64,000 nt of DNA from Prostheceraeus crozeri (Eukaryota > Platyhelminthes > Polycladida > Euryleptidae), in NCBI GenBank assembly GCA_907163375.1, contig CAJQUW010005759.1, positions 1 through 64,000 on the forward strand, in the 5' to 3' direction. Below, in pieces: positions 11,071 through 22,044 of the stretch. Each line of letters begins with the position of its first letter. Position 1 is the first letter of the stretch. The notes under the pieces were generated by a model. The model was given only the letters and a program-made list of their open reading frames with translations, made no database searches and was not told where the DNA came from. The position numbers were made by a program, and so were the translations under genes.

Positions 11071-13512
11071 ATGACTGGTCAGGGCATTTTCCAAATACCT
11101 ACAAACTCTCACGGAAAGAGGAGTTGCTACATCTTTAGACAATGTATAAAAGAATACATTTCGATTGACTTATTAATGCACAAAATGAAATTCATTCATG
11201 ACTGTATTCGACAACAAGTTCTTCATCGATCTTTATGGTTTTCTCTTCCACGAAAATTTCGAAATAACAGACACCTGAATAGATTGTTCTCAAGAAACCT
11301 AATACGATCTGAAATTACAAATATAAATCATGAAATCGATCACACAAGAAAGTCAATAAGTACCAGACTTGAATGCTTAGAAATGCTAGTTCAAGATAAT
11401 TCACTAATGACCAGAATGTACACTTTCATTGAAGAAGGATGTCGACAAAACGCAATCAAAGTTACAGAAAGGCCTAAAACTCGGATGTTGAGACTACAAG
11501 AGCTGTACAATCACAACCAATTACCTTCTGAAAATGACGATATGCCGCGTTTACACGATCCACGAAATGATTTAATTACTGACCTCCCCAAATCTCTCTC
11601 CAATGAAGAACTGACACTATTGCAAAGGTCCGAAATTCAACTTGGCAAGTCCGTTCAATGAAAACTCAAAAACTGACTTTCATGTTCATTTCAGCCGCTT
11701 CCCCCATCAACTTCGTTGGAATGCTGAATTAGAAACTAAAAGTGAGAATAGATATGAAAATCAACCACAAAAATATCTCTGGCACTCATATCTCAGTATG
11801 CCACCTACTAATAATGAAATCGAAGCCAAACTCCATCAACTTTATCATGAACTGAGGAAGATAGTTGAAGATGTGAAATTTCAACCAAAATATTCAAATC
11901 TTTCCTTGTCTAGAAAACAGATTCTAGAAAATTTGAGACACAAAGACCTTACTTTTTTACCTTTGGATAAAGGATCCGAAATCTGTGTTGTAAATAATGA
12001 CATCTGCGACGAAGCTGGAATTAATCATTTGGCAGATGTTTCTACATATAAAAGAATTTCGCACTTAATCACTAAAACTATTGAACAGAAAATAAATTTA
12101 GTTTGGAAAAACATTGCAAAGGAAGGACATTTTCAAATTTTATCACAATCAGCTATGCCACAACTAATTCTACAATGCATCAATTTTATCACTTGATCAA
12201 AACCCATAAGGAAAGTGAACGATTAAAAATACTACCCATTGTCTCGAACAAAAAGGGACCGACCGAGAAACTGTCGTGGTTATTGACAAATATATTATCC
12301 CCCATGATTAATCTCATCCCATCTCATCTTGAGTCAAGTCTTCAACTAGACTAATTGATTCCATAAAAAATGTGAAACATAATCAATAACTCTACCCATA
12401 TAGCTACGACATCGTATCAATGTACACTTCAATCCCCATCGACGACGCTATATCAGCAGTTATAAACAAGCTCAAAGACAATAACATTGTTCATATCAGA
12501 GGCTTATCTTTGAACAATATTGCAGATCTTCTCAACATTGTTCTACATACATTTTTTCATTACCATGGTACCATCTACCAACAAGTCAAAGGCCTCCCTA
12601 CGGGCAACTCTCTATCAGGATTATTGGCATCTATTTTTATTGAAACAATAGAGAACAATGCTCTTCAAAATGTAAGTCAACTACCTTTATTCAAACAATA
12701 GGTTGATGATTGCTTCGCTTTAACGCTTAGTGAAGAACAAGCTTTAGACTTTTTGCAAGCCCTGAATGCACAGCATCCAGATATAAAATTCGAAATTGGG
12801 CATCCCAAAAATCAAAGATTTATAAGTCTTCTTGATTTTACAGTAACAATATCTTCATCCAATGAAGCACGATTTGAATTCTACAAAAAAGCAGCTAAAA
12901 AGAACATTTTTGTACACTCTGATTCTCACATGACAACTAAGACTAAAATTAATTTCATTATAAACGAAAAGAAGAGAATTTCTGATCGATGCTCATACGA
13001 ACCAACACGCATGAAGCACAAGAAGGATTTTGACGATCTATAGCGAACAAAATATAAAATCTTCGGAGAGAAAAATGCAACAGCACAGAAAATCAACAAA
13101 ACTAGAGCGAAACAACAATAAATGGACGAATAAAAATGTAGTATGTTTCCCTTTTCCATACATCTCAGATAATACTGACTCATGGATAAAACGCGTTTCC
13201 CAAAAACACAAACTTAATTTTTGACTTACAAGACGTAATAAAACACTTCGTCAACAACTGCAACGAAATGAAGTAGGTACAACATAACTATGCTCTCTTG
13301 CTAACTGCAAAATGAAAAGCAAAGAATTATGCAACCGAAAAGACATTATCTACAAGATCCACTGTAACAAAGGTGATAAATTTTATATTGGCAGTACCGT
13401 ACGACCGCTCCATGCCCGCTTCAAGGAACATACCACAAGCCCTTCATCTTCCGTGTTTAAACATATTCAAACGTGTAAAGTACAACTAAGTTTTGATACC
13501 AAGTTTTCTTGA
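11071..13512 (+). pseudogene. Penelope-like retroelement: reverse transcriptase plus GIY-YIG endonuclease, decayed
   Basis: The order of homology is that of a canonical PLE. The N-terminal region (from about 11160) ends in SNEELTLL. Next come DLTFLPLDKGSEICVV (the DKG box, near 11944), FYHLIKTHKE (near 12183), MYTSIPIDDAI (12420), and GLPTGNSLSGLLASIF (near 12590). The catalytic box reads stop-VDD at 12699-12710, followed by a conserved palm end (FISLLDFTV). The C-terminal GIY-YIG domain (13312-13512) shows DIIYKIHC, FYIGST, RPLHARFKEH. At least three frameshifts (near 11640, 12170 and 12360-12420) and stops at 12699 and 13041 destroy the protein. PLEs copy RNA into DNA at endonuclease-nicked chromosomal sites. 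Confidence 0.85.
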
Positions 13513-13600
13513 TTTATTATTTTTTATAAAATACTATTTATTATTTATTATATCTATTATTATTTATATTCATTTATTATATTATTATTATATAACAAGC
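13513..13600. repeat. AT-rich TTATTA-type low-complexity tract
   Basis: Degenerate repeats of TTATTATTTATTATATC follow directly after the PLE endonuclease stop. This may be the simple 3' tail of the PLE or an expanded microsatellite. Confidence 0.6.
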
Positions 13601-15412
13601 ATATTTTACTTTGATTGCATCATCTTTTCGCTTTGTTTTCTAAGCTGGAAGTAGGCTTGCAATTGCTTGCTTACACATGATAAAGTTCGTATCAGAGAAT
13701 TGATGACGACAGGTTTTGGATTTCATGCCGGTGAATGACATCAAAGCTTGAAAATTATTCAAAGCAAAGATGCTTATGGAAATATTGATGATTTTCTCTT
13801 TTTGCTGCAGCAGTGCTGCCACTCTGGCAATATTGCATCTCAGCGGAGATATCTTGAAAATTTCGGAGATAATGAGATATTACTTAGATATATTTTTATT
13901 TCATAGATTCGTAACAAACAAACCGAACACAATCGATATTGTTATTGACAATATCACACAATCGATTGCCATGTTATTGATATCTGGCAAAAATCTTCGG
14001 GCAACGTAATCGGTAAGTAAAGGTAATCGGTAAGTAATTCACTTATGTAAATTCTGACCACATCCAACGAGATCAAAACAAATGTATCATCACAAGAAAT
14101 GCTACGTAGGTTAGTGATCAAATCAGAAGTGCTGTTCAAATGAGCCGGTGCAAACTTTACCATTTCATTTATTATCTGACTACAAATTCAATCTACCTGT
14201 TTCAGTAGGTGTAAGCCCTATGTAGGCCTATAGTCGCTATGGGTGTCAGGGGGCTATTATTATTTAACACATAACTTTAATTGTAGTGTTCTGAATACTG
14301 ACTATGAACTCATTTGTAAAGTGTGTAAAAGCAATTCTTGAACATCCTGGACTTTTAAGATCAGATACCCAGAGTATAACTGTAGTATTATAAATCGTGA
14401 TTATTTTAGTGCGTTGAGGGTGCACGTTCGGAGCGATTGTGATTGTAGCTCGATTGACGATCGAGAGGTGAAGATTCTATAGTGTGTTGGAAGTTCTGTT
14501 GATAAAGCGTTGTGTGAAGCTATATTGCTTCAATAATTGTTGTCCGAAATTTAATCGTCATCATCAGCGGCAAGCTTTCTGATTGGTCGCAATACATGCG
14601 TCTCTAAATTATCACTTTACCAATTTGTATACAATCAGTGTGCATGCATCTCTTTTTGACTTTTAAAGCGTTGATGAAGGGTCTAAACCCGAAGCGTCCG
14701 CGCACAAAAAATCGTTTTTTCAAAACTTACTTGACGGTGTAAAAGAAAGAGGGAGCGAGAATTGTATTTTCTATTTTTCTATGTATCAAAATGAGAAACC
14801 TCCCGTTGGCGATCATAAGATCTTTATTGGAATACTAGCCCTGCTAACTTACTTCCTCTCAATTTTTACCACCAAAAGTGTTGCTGAAAATCTCTCAACT
14901 GTCCCAACCGTGAGTGTTTTTGAAGACTCCATCAATCGTGACTTCGTTGTGGTCATGACGAAATTTCTGACTATCTGTAAAATACATGTATATGTGTCTG
15001 TCGCTTTTGCTTCGTGCTTGTGGCACGTTCTTTTGTCAGTTGAGCCCTCTAGTCAATGTATCCTGGTAATAGTTTTCTCAAATTTTCAAGGCACAGAATT
15101 AGATTCATCTGCGCGCGCCTCGGTTTCCTAGAAAGGAAGAATTGTATGTAACCTTAATATCAAAATGGCACAACACAGAATTAGACAACTTGCTCCTTCT
15201 TGAATTGATAATTCGTGCATCGCTTGCTATTGGAAGTGGCAAACAGTAAGCTGTCAGCAGAGGACACCAGAGCTATAAGTGAGAGATGCGTGCTTGCTGT
15301 GATATCACTTCGCACACACCAAAACACACATCGAGGCCTGGCTTCGATTCAATGTATTCACTATACAGTGAGCAATGCTGATGAGAGGATGTGAAATCAT
15401 AAAGTGAAGTAA
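13601..15412. other. No gene recognised; one hammerhead-like motif
   Basis: An ATG-started frame at 14781-15131 (116 codons) has hydrophobic stretches but matches nothing I recognise, and I do not call it a gene. The hammerhead-like motif at 14671-14697 suggests that PLE-derived sequence extends to about 14.7 kb. Confidence 0.45.
14671..14697 (+). other. Hammerhead-like core motif
   Basis: TTGATGA is followed by a hairpin GGGT/ACCC with loop CTAA, then GAAGCGTC. This is the best preserved of the hammerhead-like motifs in the window: CUGAUGA, stem II, GAA, GUC, with C to T at the first core base and GAAA reduced to GAAG. It lies 1.2 kb after the PLE endonuclease at 13.5 kb, a position compatible with a PLE terminal region. 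Confidence 0.4.
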
Positions 15413-15560
15413 TTTTCGTGCGCCTGCTACTTTTTTAATAATGATCGGAAGGGCCAACATTATTGAGAAAACTTGTGCGCAACGATCTGAATTCTTCGAA
15501 TCTGAAGGAATTTTGGCAATCGAAGCACTCTGCTGGAACTCACATTAATCCGCAAGCGAC
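15413..15560 (+). repeat. Dispersed repeat, copy 1 (partner at 59383-59535, inverted)
   Basis: Sequence from TTTTCGTGCGCCTGCTA to CGCAAGCGACGCAC aligns with the reverse complement of 59383-59535 over about 150 bases with scattered differences. Conserved words include TGATCTGAATTCTT and AATCCGCAAGCGAC. No family name can be given. Confidence 0.7.
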
Positions 15561-16070
15561 GCACGACTTTTTTAGGAATTCCTTTTTTGCCCACTTGATA
15601 GACTCCTCGATCTGCCGTCAATTTCGTATTAATCACACTTCTAGCAAACCGAAGCAGATAAACAAAATATTTAATTCTGTGTTTCAAGCATTTCCTTGTT
15701 ACTCACGAACAAAGACCCCTGGTATCGGTCCTGACAACACCCTCGTGTAACGAAGCTCTACAACTGGTAGCGAACATTCCAAGACAGTGTTTGGTGAGTG
15801 AGGCCCTCGGTTGCGTCGGTGACTTTCAGAAGATCAATACCGCCAATGCCTTGGGGTTGCCCCTGTTCACTGCCACAGCTTCGATTCTACACAGCTGACA
15901 ATACATAGGCGCTAGGACGGGGGGCGCTTGTGCTTATAGAGACAATAGATGAACGTCCTAGAATAGGTAAATCCCGAGAAAGTAGGACTTATCGACCCTG
16001 ATCTCCGGCTCGAGACTGAAAGACAAGCCAGCTGCCCAATTCTGGAGTCGGACCCCTTCAGCGGCTTTCA
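15561..16070. other. No gene recognised; slightly GC-richer stretch
   Basis: A 57-codon open frame without ATG (15731-15901, ending ASILHS-stop) has protein-like composition but no match I recognise. It could be an exon fragment or an element remnant. Confidence 0.35.
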
Positions 16071-16750
16071 TAGTCCCGCAGCCAGAACGTGTTTCTGCAG
16101 GGAACGAGGCCGAAGGTGAGACTTTCACAGAATGATATAGACCCTGTGGCCACTACGAATCTGAACGTCTGCCGAGTTCTAGTGAATTCCTCTTCTTGTC
16201 AGACAGGATCAAAGAAAAACACATGTAAATCCAATGGAACGTAGATTGCAGTTTTTGGCTAAAATGAAATTTTGTATGTTTTCTTCGATTAAGAGAAAAG
16301 TACTTAGCCCAGAGTCATAATTTTTGACATGAAATGTCTTCAGGTCATTTCCTTTCATCTTCATGCACCCCTGTCTATAAAGCTAAACACATTTAGATTT
16401 GACGAGCCTCTTAATGTCGGCAAACACAAACATTTTGGGTAGCTTTATCCACATTCAATCACATGCTCACATACATTGCCGATCAGATGCATGATAATAG
16501 CTAGCACATGCACATAATAGAAAATGACCTGAAGACATTCCATGTCAAAAAGTATGACAATGGGATCGGTACTTTTCGTTTAATCAGAGAAAACATACAA
16601 AATTTCATTTTAGCCAAAAACTGCAATCTGCTTCTCATTGGATTAACATGTATTTTTCTTTGACAAGAAGATGAACTCACTAGAACTCGGCAGACTTGCC
16701 GATTCGAAGTAGGCATAGGGTGTGCATCATTCTGTGAAATTCTATTCAGC
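16071..16750. repeat. Fold-back element, copy 1
   Basis: The left arm (about 16071-16390) and right arm (about 16440-16750) are reverse complements over about 300 bases. Examples are GTCTGCCGAGTTCTAGTGA near 16168 versus TCACTAGAACTCGGCAGAC near 16677, and TTTTTGGCTAAAATGAAATT versus its complement. The right terminus has diverged, so the outer end is uncertain. No coding capacity was seen. Copy 2 is at 18297-19008. Confidence 0.8.
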
Positions 16751-16827
16751 AAAACATCAGTATCTCCGAGAAGTATCTCTGAAGCAGACACCGAACCCGA
16801 ACAACAGGATCAACCGGACGGAATGGT

Positions 16828-17046
16828 TTGGATGCATTGCCGCAACCTGATAAAGTTCAACTGGCCCCCCAGATTCTCTGGAACAGCGGCGGATTGCATC
16901 CCAATCCCCTAACAGACAGTGAACCTGACTTTAACAATGATTCGCATCCCGCATCTCCTTTTCTCTCGCGAGCACCTACTCTACCTTCTTCAGGGCCCCA
17001 TGATCCTGTTAATTCCACCAGTAACATAGAAGAAAGCGATATATGA
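16828..17046 (+). other. Open frame of unknown nature
   Basis: A 72-codon frame rich in Pro, Ser and Asn ends just before the PLE endonuclease remnant. It has no recognisable domain and could be the 5' part of that remnant in another frame. I do not assign a function. Confidence 0.2.
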
Positions 17047-17102
17047 ATGGAGATAGTGGGCGCCACTTGACATCATTCCATCATATTAATATATTATCAA
17101 AT

Positions 17103-17400
17103 CATGTAATTGCAGCTGTAACTGGACCTGAAAAGAAAGCAGCTTACCTGATGATTCCGTGTCTGGGTCAGCAATTCTTAGGTGATGTGAGAATGAGAGC
17201 CATTGAACCCAAGATCATGTTCTCCACCACCATGAATCCAGCTCCACCGCCAAAGGATACGATGCTGTCGACTGTGACTCCAGCATGGTATCAATTCACG
17301 TGCAACTGTGGTGTCAGGTAATTACGTTGGACGCACAGAGAGGTGAGTGGCTAAGCGAGCTGATAAAGACCTTCCGCAATGACTGATGAAAGACAAGTGC
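17103..17400 (+). pseudogene. Penelope-like C-terminal GIY-YIG endonuclease fragment
   Basis: The frame reads AYLMIPCLGQQFLGD, then PPPKDTMLSTVTPAWYQFTC, then CG, and after a one-base frame change NYVGRTER near 17317. The pattern PPKD...YxFTCxCG...YVGRT matches the connector and GIY-YIG start of PLE-type retroelements. No upstream reverse transcriptase is visible. It lies between the two fold-back copies. Confidence 0.6.
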
Positions 17401-18296
17401 GGGCGATTTTCAGCAGCACCGGCAGGCGCGGTCCCACGTCACACGATGACGTACAGCACGCATCATTCGATCGCGCCAACCAGGAGTCCTCATGCTTCCG
17501 GCAGTTGGTTCGCACACGCCATCCGATGTTTTTGCCTCTTTCTCTGAAGTGACAATGATAACCTTACTCAGTCCAGTTTTATGAGTGTTTTGCAGAAACA
17601 AGCTTATTACAAACGCTCGCACTTTCATTGTAGTGTTATTTTTCTTCAAGAACGCCTCTCGAAGTTTTGGTTGAAGAGAATCGGCAAAAGTCCTCGCAAA
17701 ACGATAAAATTGTTTTGTCTGCTTTCTTCTTTCTAATGTCAAAATTGAAAAATCGACTATTAGATGTTGTGCAATAGATGTGGTGTCTACAATGTAAAGT
17801 ATTAAACATTTGGAAAAATGATTGAATCTTTTAGTCTTTAATTGATATAAAGCTACTTAACAACAGTTTGTTGTGCTTTCCTAATCATGTGAGTGTTTGC
17901 AATTTCTTTTCCAAATGAGGGCGAGTGAGTTTGTGTTACAGAATCACAGTATGTTAAAGAAAAATCTATCTGTTAATGAACTATATCGATGAAAAAACTA
18001 TCTTCTCAGTTGCGCATGTGCAGTCATGAACATGACGCAATAGTAGCTAGGTTACAGCTCATTAATAATAATCATTTCGTTATATTAACAGAAGCGTTCA
18101 TTAGCTTGCAGGTGTGAATAAAGATGCTAAAATATGTATATGTCAAAATCCTTGGGCAATGTTTCCTGCAGGTAAGACAACGTAGATGTATCAGAAGTGC
18201 AGATCAAAACTGATTAGACAATGCACGAGAAAATATGTTCAAAGGCAAATATGAGCCATCATACACGATGGTTTGTAGCGATTGACAGTATACTGT
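17401..18296. other. No gene recognised
   Basis: The first 120 bases are GC-richer and may belong to the preceding retroelement remnant. The rest is AT-rich without supportable features. Confidence 0.4.
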
Positions 18297-19008
18297 AGTC
18301 TGGCAGTCTGAACGAGTTTCTGCAAGGAATGAGGCTGAAAATAAAACTTTCACAGAATGATGTACACTCTATGCCTACTACGAATCTGCGCGTCTGCCGG
18401 GTTCTAGCTAGCTTCTCTTCTTGTCAGACAGGATCAAAGAGAAACGCATGTAAATCCAATGGGACGAAGATTGCAGTTTCTGGTTAAAATGATTTTTTTT
18501 TCACTTACTACGGTAAAAAAGTGCCAAAATATTTGACATGGAATGTCTTTGGTCATTTCCTATCACGTTAAAGGAACTCTGTTTATGAAGATAAACACAT
18601 TCCAATTTGTCAAGCCTCTTCATGTCGACAAGCACAAGCATTGTTGCCAATTTGATCCACATCTAGCTACATTCTCGGATACATCGCCGATAAGAAGCAT
18701 GATACTATCACATGGGCCTCATAGGAAGTGACCTGAAGACATTCCATGTCAAATATTACAGCTCTATACTGAGTATATTTACCGTAATAAACGAAACCAT
18801 TAAAAATTATCTTTAACCAAAAAACTGCAATCTGCGCACCATTGGATTGACATGGATTTTTCGTTGATCATGTGTGACTAGAAGACGAGCTAACTAGAAT
18901 TCGGCAGAGGCGCAAACCCATAGTAGGCACAGGGTAGTGCATCATTCTGGCAAAGTCTCATTTGCGGCCTCGTTTCTTACAGAGACTCGTTCTGGCTGCT
19001 GGACTAAT
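18297..19008. repeat. Fold-back element, copy 2
   Basis: The left terminus AGTCTGGCAGTCTGAACGAG and the right terminus CTCGTTCTGGCTGCTGGACT are inverted copies, and the arms continue inward for about 300 bases (for instance GTCATTTCCTATCA versus GGAAGTGACCTGAAGACATT). The central spacer is about 100 bases. The element is homologous to copy 1 at 16071. I could not establish a target duplication. Confidence 0.85.
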
Positions 19009-20864
19009 ATGAGACAAATGGAAATAGAAAGAATCTCGCTTGGCGGACCACCGAATAGTTTGAGTTCAAGTGGTTCGCTTCTCCTAACCCTATTTATTAT
19101 TGCTCCCTAACCCCATATTACTCTTTGATCTTTAAAAACAAGAAATTGATGGTATGACCTTGATAAACGATATGCTTTGATCAGTTCTCAGATAATGCTT
19201 GAGCATGCTTTACTGCATTTGACTAGCTGAGTCGTACTGAATACAACTCAAATAGAGATTTATTTTGATGCATGTGAATTACTCTGCGATTAGTCTACTG
19301 CTGTCTTTCTTAAATATCGTGCGAGGAAATTATAATAATTGTTCATCCAAGTGATTGAAGTGAGACATGACAATCTGTCCTCTGTCCATTTTGTGACTTG
19401 GGATTCACAGTTTGTGGCATAAAGAAGACAGTATTAGTTATTAATCTGTTATGAGTAGTGTTAAAAGTAAATTGCTATTCATTTACAATCAAAACACACA
19501 CAAAATAATGTACATAGATGCATGAATAAACATGTCAATTACAACCTCATTTTTGCTATGCTAATGGTCTATAAGAGATTTGATTTGATTAATATGCTTA
19601 CTTTTATAGGAAATTTCCAAAATTGCACTTTGAATAAAAGTTGGTGTGAGCTGGATTCACCCATTGTTCCGTTCATCCATTCTTTCCGAGATACTAGGTC
19701 TAAAAATATCATCCAAAAATGTTTTCGTGAAATGTTTTCAAATCTACACGACTTTAGTCCCATCCATACCGGACTCTAAAGCGAATTGATATCCGGGGTA
19801 GATTCTGACTCCCTCAATAACTTTTGAACTATAGCTCCGAATGACATGAAATTTTCAGGTTAAGATATTTTGGTGTGAGTTTTCTAAACTCGCTCATCTG
19901 CACACTATAATTAGTATTAACTACATGTATTTCTTGTCGACTGCAAGCATAGAAATTGATGAAAATAAATCCTCTACAATGGAAGTAAAGCGGATGTGTC
20001 GCGACCTTGAGTCAGCTGCAGATAAACAACTTCTATTTCTATGACTGCAAGTACTAATTTAGTTCCTTAAATGCATTGCCATTAGTGATATAGACAGTAT
20101 AGGATCAGCTGATTGTAGCATTTTGTATTTCTTGCAAGTTTATCAAACTATTACAATTTAAAATGTGAAGTTACAGTTACCCTTATGCTATGCAATATTG
20201 CTTCCAGTTGAATGAGAATTTTGGATATTACATTTGAAAAATTATCCTCCCAAAGTCGTAGTCATTTAAGCCCTCTGAGCGTCAGACCGTAAACAGCAAT
20301 TTGAAATTCTATTTTTTGTTGCTTTTTTGTCACTTGTTTGTTGTCGTCAATAACTAAACAAAAGAAATGAGAAGCTTCATACTTGCATTGAAATTCATGA
20401 TAACAGAAATTAATTAGCAATTAAATGTCTGATTTGAACATTGAATTTGGAGATTTGACACAGGATTTGGAAAGGGCTCAACGACTGAAACTAAACTAGA
20501 GTATATACAGTAGGCCTACCTAACTACCTAAAGTACAGAATTTTAAGCTAAAATTTGATTTTAAGAACAATTTTGAATTTTTAAGCCACAATCTGAATTT
20601 CAAAGTCAAACATTGTTTTCAGATATATCTGTCGACAAAATGATGCAAAATGTGCTGCTTTCTAATAATTTCTATGTCTCTAAAATTGCTGTAGAAGCAG
20701 TAACTAAAGTTGTTATCTCGCATCAGCACCGGTCTTGATCAGTTTGATTAGTGATAAATACGCTATTTACTAGCAAACCGATCATTTTTACTATTCATGT
20801 ATCATTCATATCTTTTACAATTGACATAATCCCCTTTTCTGCCAATTGGACCTGTAGAAACTAT
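19009..20864. other. No gene recognised
   Basis: AT-rich DNA. An ATG-started 85-codon frame at 19522-19779 has no recognisable features. One TAGGCCTA octamer lies at about 20512. Confidence 0.45.
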
Positions 20865-21136
20865 GGGCGCTATTCTAAACCGCATTCCAAGCAGCTACCG
20901 TAGCCACATTCCAACGCCATTTCAGATGGCAAGGCCATGCCAGTTTCCTTGATTGTGAAATCACATTCCAGTTGGAATGCATGCATGCCATTCGATAGCG
21001 AGGGTGTCTGACCTAGTTTTAGCGCATGATGTTGTGACGAATTGTCAGCAGACCAATCACAGACGAGCTATTTCGTTAAACAGATATTCGTTGAACCTTT
21101 GCTTGATTCCATTGTTCTGATTCTTCCGGTGAAGTG

Positions 21137-21418
21137 ATGACTTCAAGTGGGAAATTTTATTCAGGGGAAGAGAAGAGCTGGATTATTGAGCTAGTAAAAG
21201 AACAAGCTCACATAATTGAAAATAAAGAGAATAATATCAACATAAATAGAAAGAAGAATGAGATGTGGCAAGAGATTACTAAGCAAATTAATTCAAAGTT
21301 CAATACAAACCGATGCGTGAAGTCAGTTATTAATATATATCGGAAAATGAAAATGAGAGCCAAAACTGAGATCAGCGAGCAAAACCGCCTTCTTTTGCAG
21401 GAAAAGGTCCTTCTTTAG
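21137..21418 (+). pseudogene. Harbinger Myb/SANT-like DNA-binding protein, truncated
   Basis: From ATG 21137 the frame reads a trihelix/Myb-like domain: YSGEEKSWIIELVKEQAHII, then KKNEMWQEITKQINSKFNT, then VKSVINIYRKMKMRAKTE. This spacing of tryptophans and basic helices is that of the Myb-like partner protein that Harbinger elements encode to carry the transposase to DNA. Homology stops near residue 80 (about 21385). The last codons are antisense to the transposase fragment, so the C-terminus is lost in the deletion. Confidence 0.7.
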
Positions 21419-21544
21419 CCTGTATCTTTCGATGAACTCATTTTCCGATAAGTTCTCAATAGGATTTGATCGGTCTCTAACGCCTCGATGCACAACACTA
21501 GTAATGTCAGCATACAATCGGTACTCGGGATCAACGACATCCAT
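21406..21544 (-). pseudogene. Harbinger (HARBI1-type) transposase, N-terminal fragment only
   Basis: Reading minus from ATG at 21544, the segment DRSNPIENLSENEFIERYRL followed by KKDLF matches the conserved N-terminus of Harbinger transposases. Homology stops near 21406, where the frame runs antisense into the Myb-like gene. The whole catalytic part is missing. The two gene remnants therefore meet tail to tail at a deletion junction near 21385-21405. Confidence 0.7.
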
Positions 21545-22020
21545 TCAGCACAAATAAGAGCTACGAATGCTGATTTATTCATCTACCTGATGCTATTATG
21601 CTTTTGCTTGGATGGCATGGGTCATCACGCATACCACTTCACAATAGCAATCTCGACAACCTCGCCAATGGAATAGGCAACGGTAGCCAGTGGAATGTGA
21701 TAGCTGGAATAACATTTCAGATGGCATTGGTACCCTTGCCACTGGCAGCCGTCGCTGGAATGCGGTTTAGAATAGCGCCCATATAAAAGTAGGCCTGCGT
21801 CAATTGATCTTACACGAGGCCAGTCTGAAGACGGAGTTGAATGGATATAATTGGCTGAGAGTTAGAAGAATTTGCAAACTGATAGAATGGCTACTGTGTC
21901 ACCTTTTGTTACGAGAATGACGTTATACGAAGTTATACGAGAGTTATACGAAGTCTGATTTCAATAGAATGAGGTCATGTAGAAGCATTTAATAGCTAGC
22001 GGCAGTAGACCGTGATGTTG

Positions 22021-22028
22021 TTTTTCAG
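22021..22028 (+). promoter_or_regulatory. Possible 3' splice site in the SLC16-like 5'-UTR
   Basis: TGTTGTTTTTCAG ends 16 bases before the start codon and has a strong pyrimidine tract. A non-coding first exon farther upstream is therefore plausible, but no donor or promoter could be fixed. Confidence 0.35.
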
Positions 22029-22044
22029 CTTTCTTTGACTGAAC

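Larger units (their letters stand above)
20865..21780. mobile_element. PIF/Harbinger element, internal-deletion derivative
   Basis: The termini GGGCGCTATTCTAAACCGCA (20865) and TGCGGTTTAGAATAGCGCCC (ends 21780) are perfect inverted repeats and continue imperfectly inward. Between them are the two genes typical of Harbinger: a Myb/SANT-like DNA-binding protein (+) and the N-terminus of the nuclease-type transposase (-). Because the ends are flanked by palindromic TA-containing bases, the expected 3-bp target duplication cannot be decided. The element lies about 265 bp upstream of the SLC16-like start codon. Confidence 0.85.

Noticed and set aside
14671-14697. Calling a functional hammerhead ribozyme
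   Set aside because: The first core C is T and GAAA is GAAG; flanking stems I and III were not demonstrated. Kept only as hammerhead-like.
14781-15131. 116-codon hydrophobic frame as a small membrane protein
   Set aside because: It starts with ATG but shows no recognised family, no conserved context and ordinary length for chance frames.
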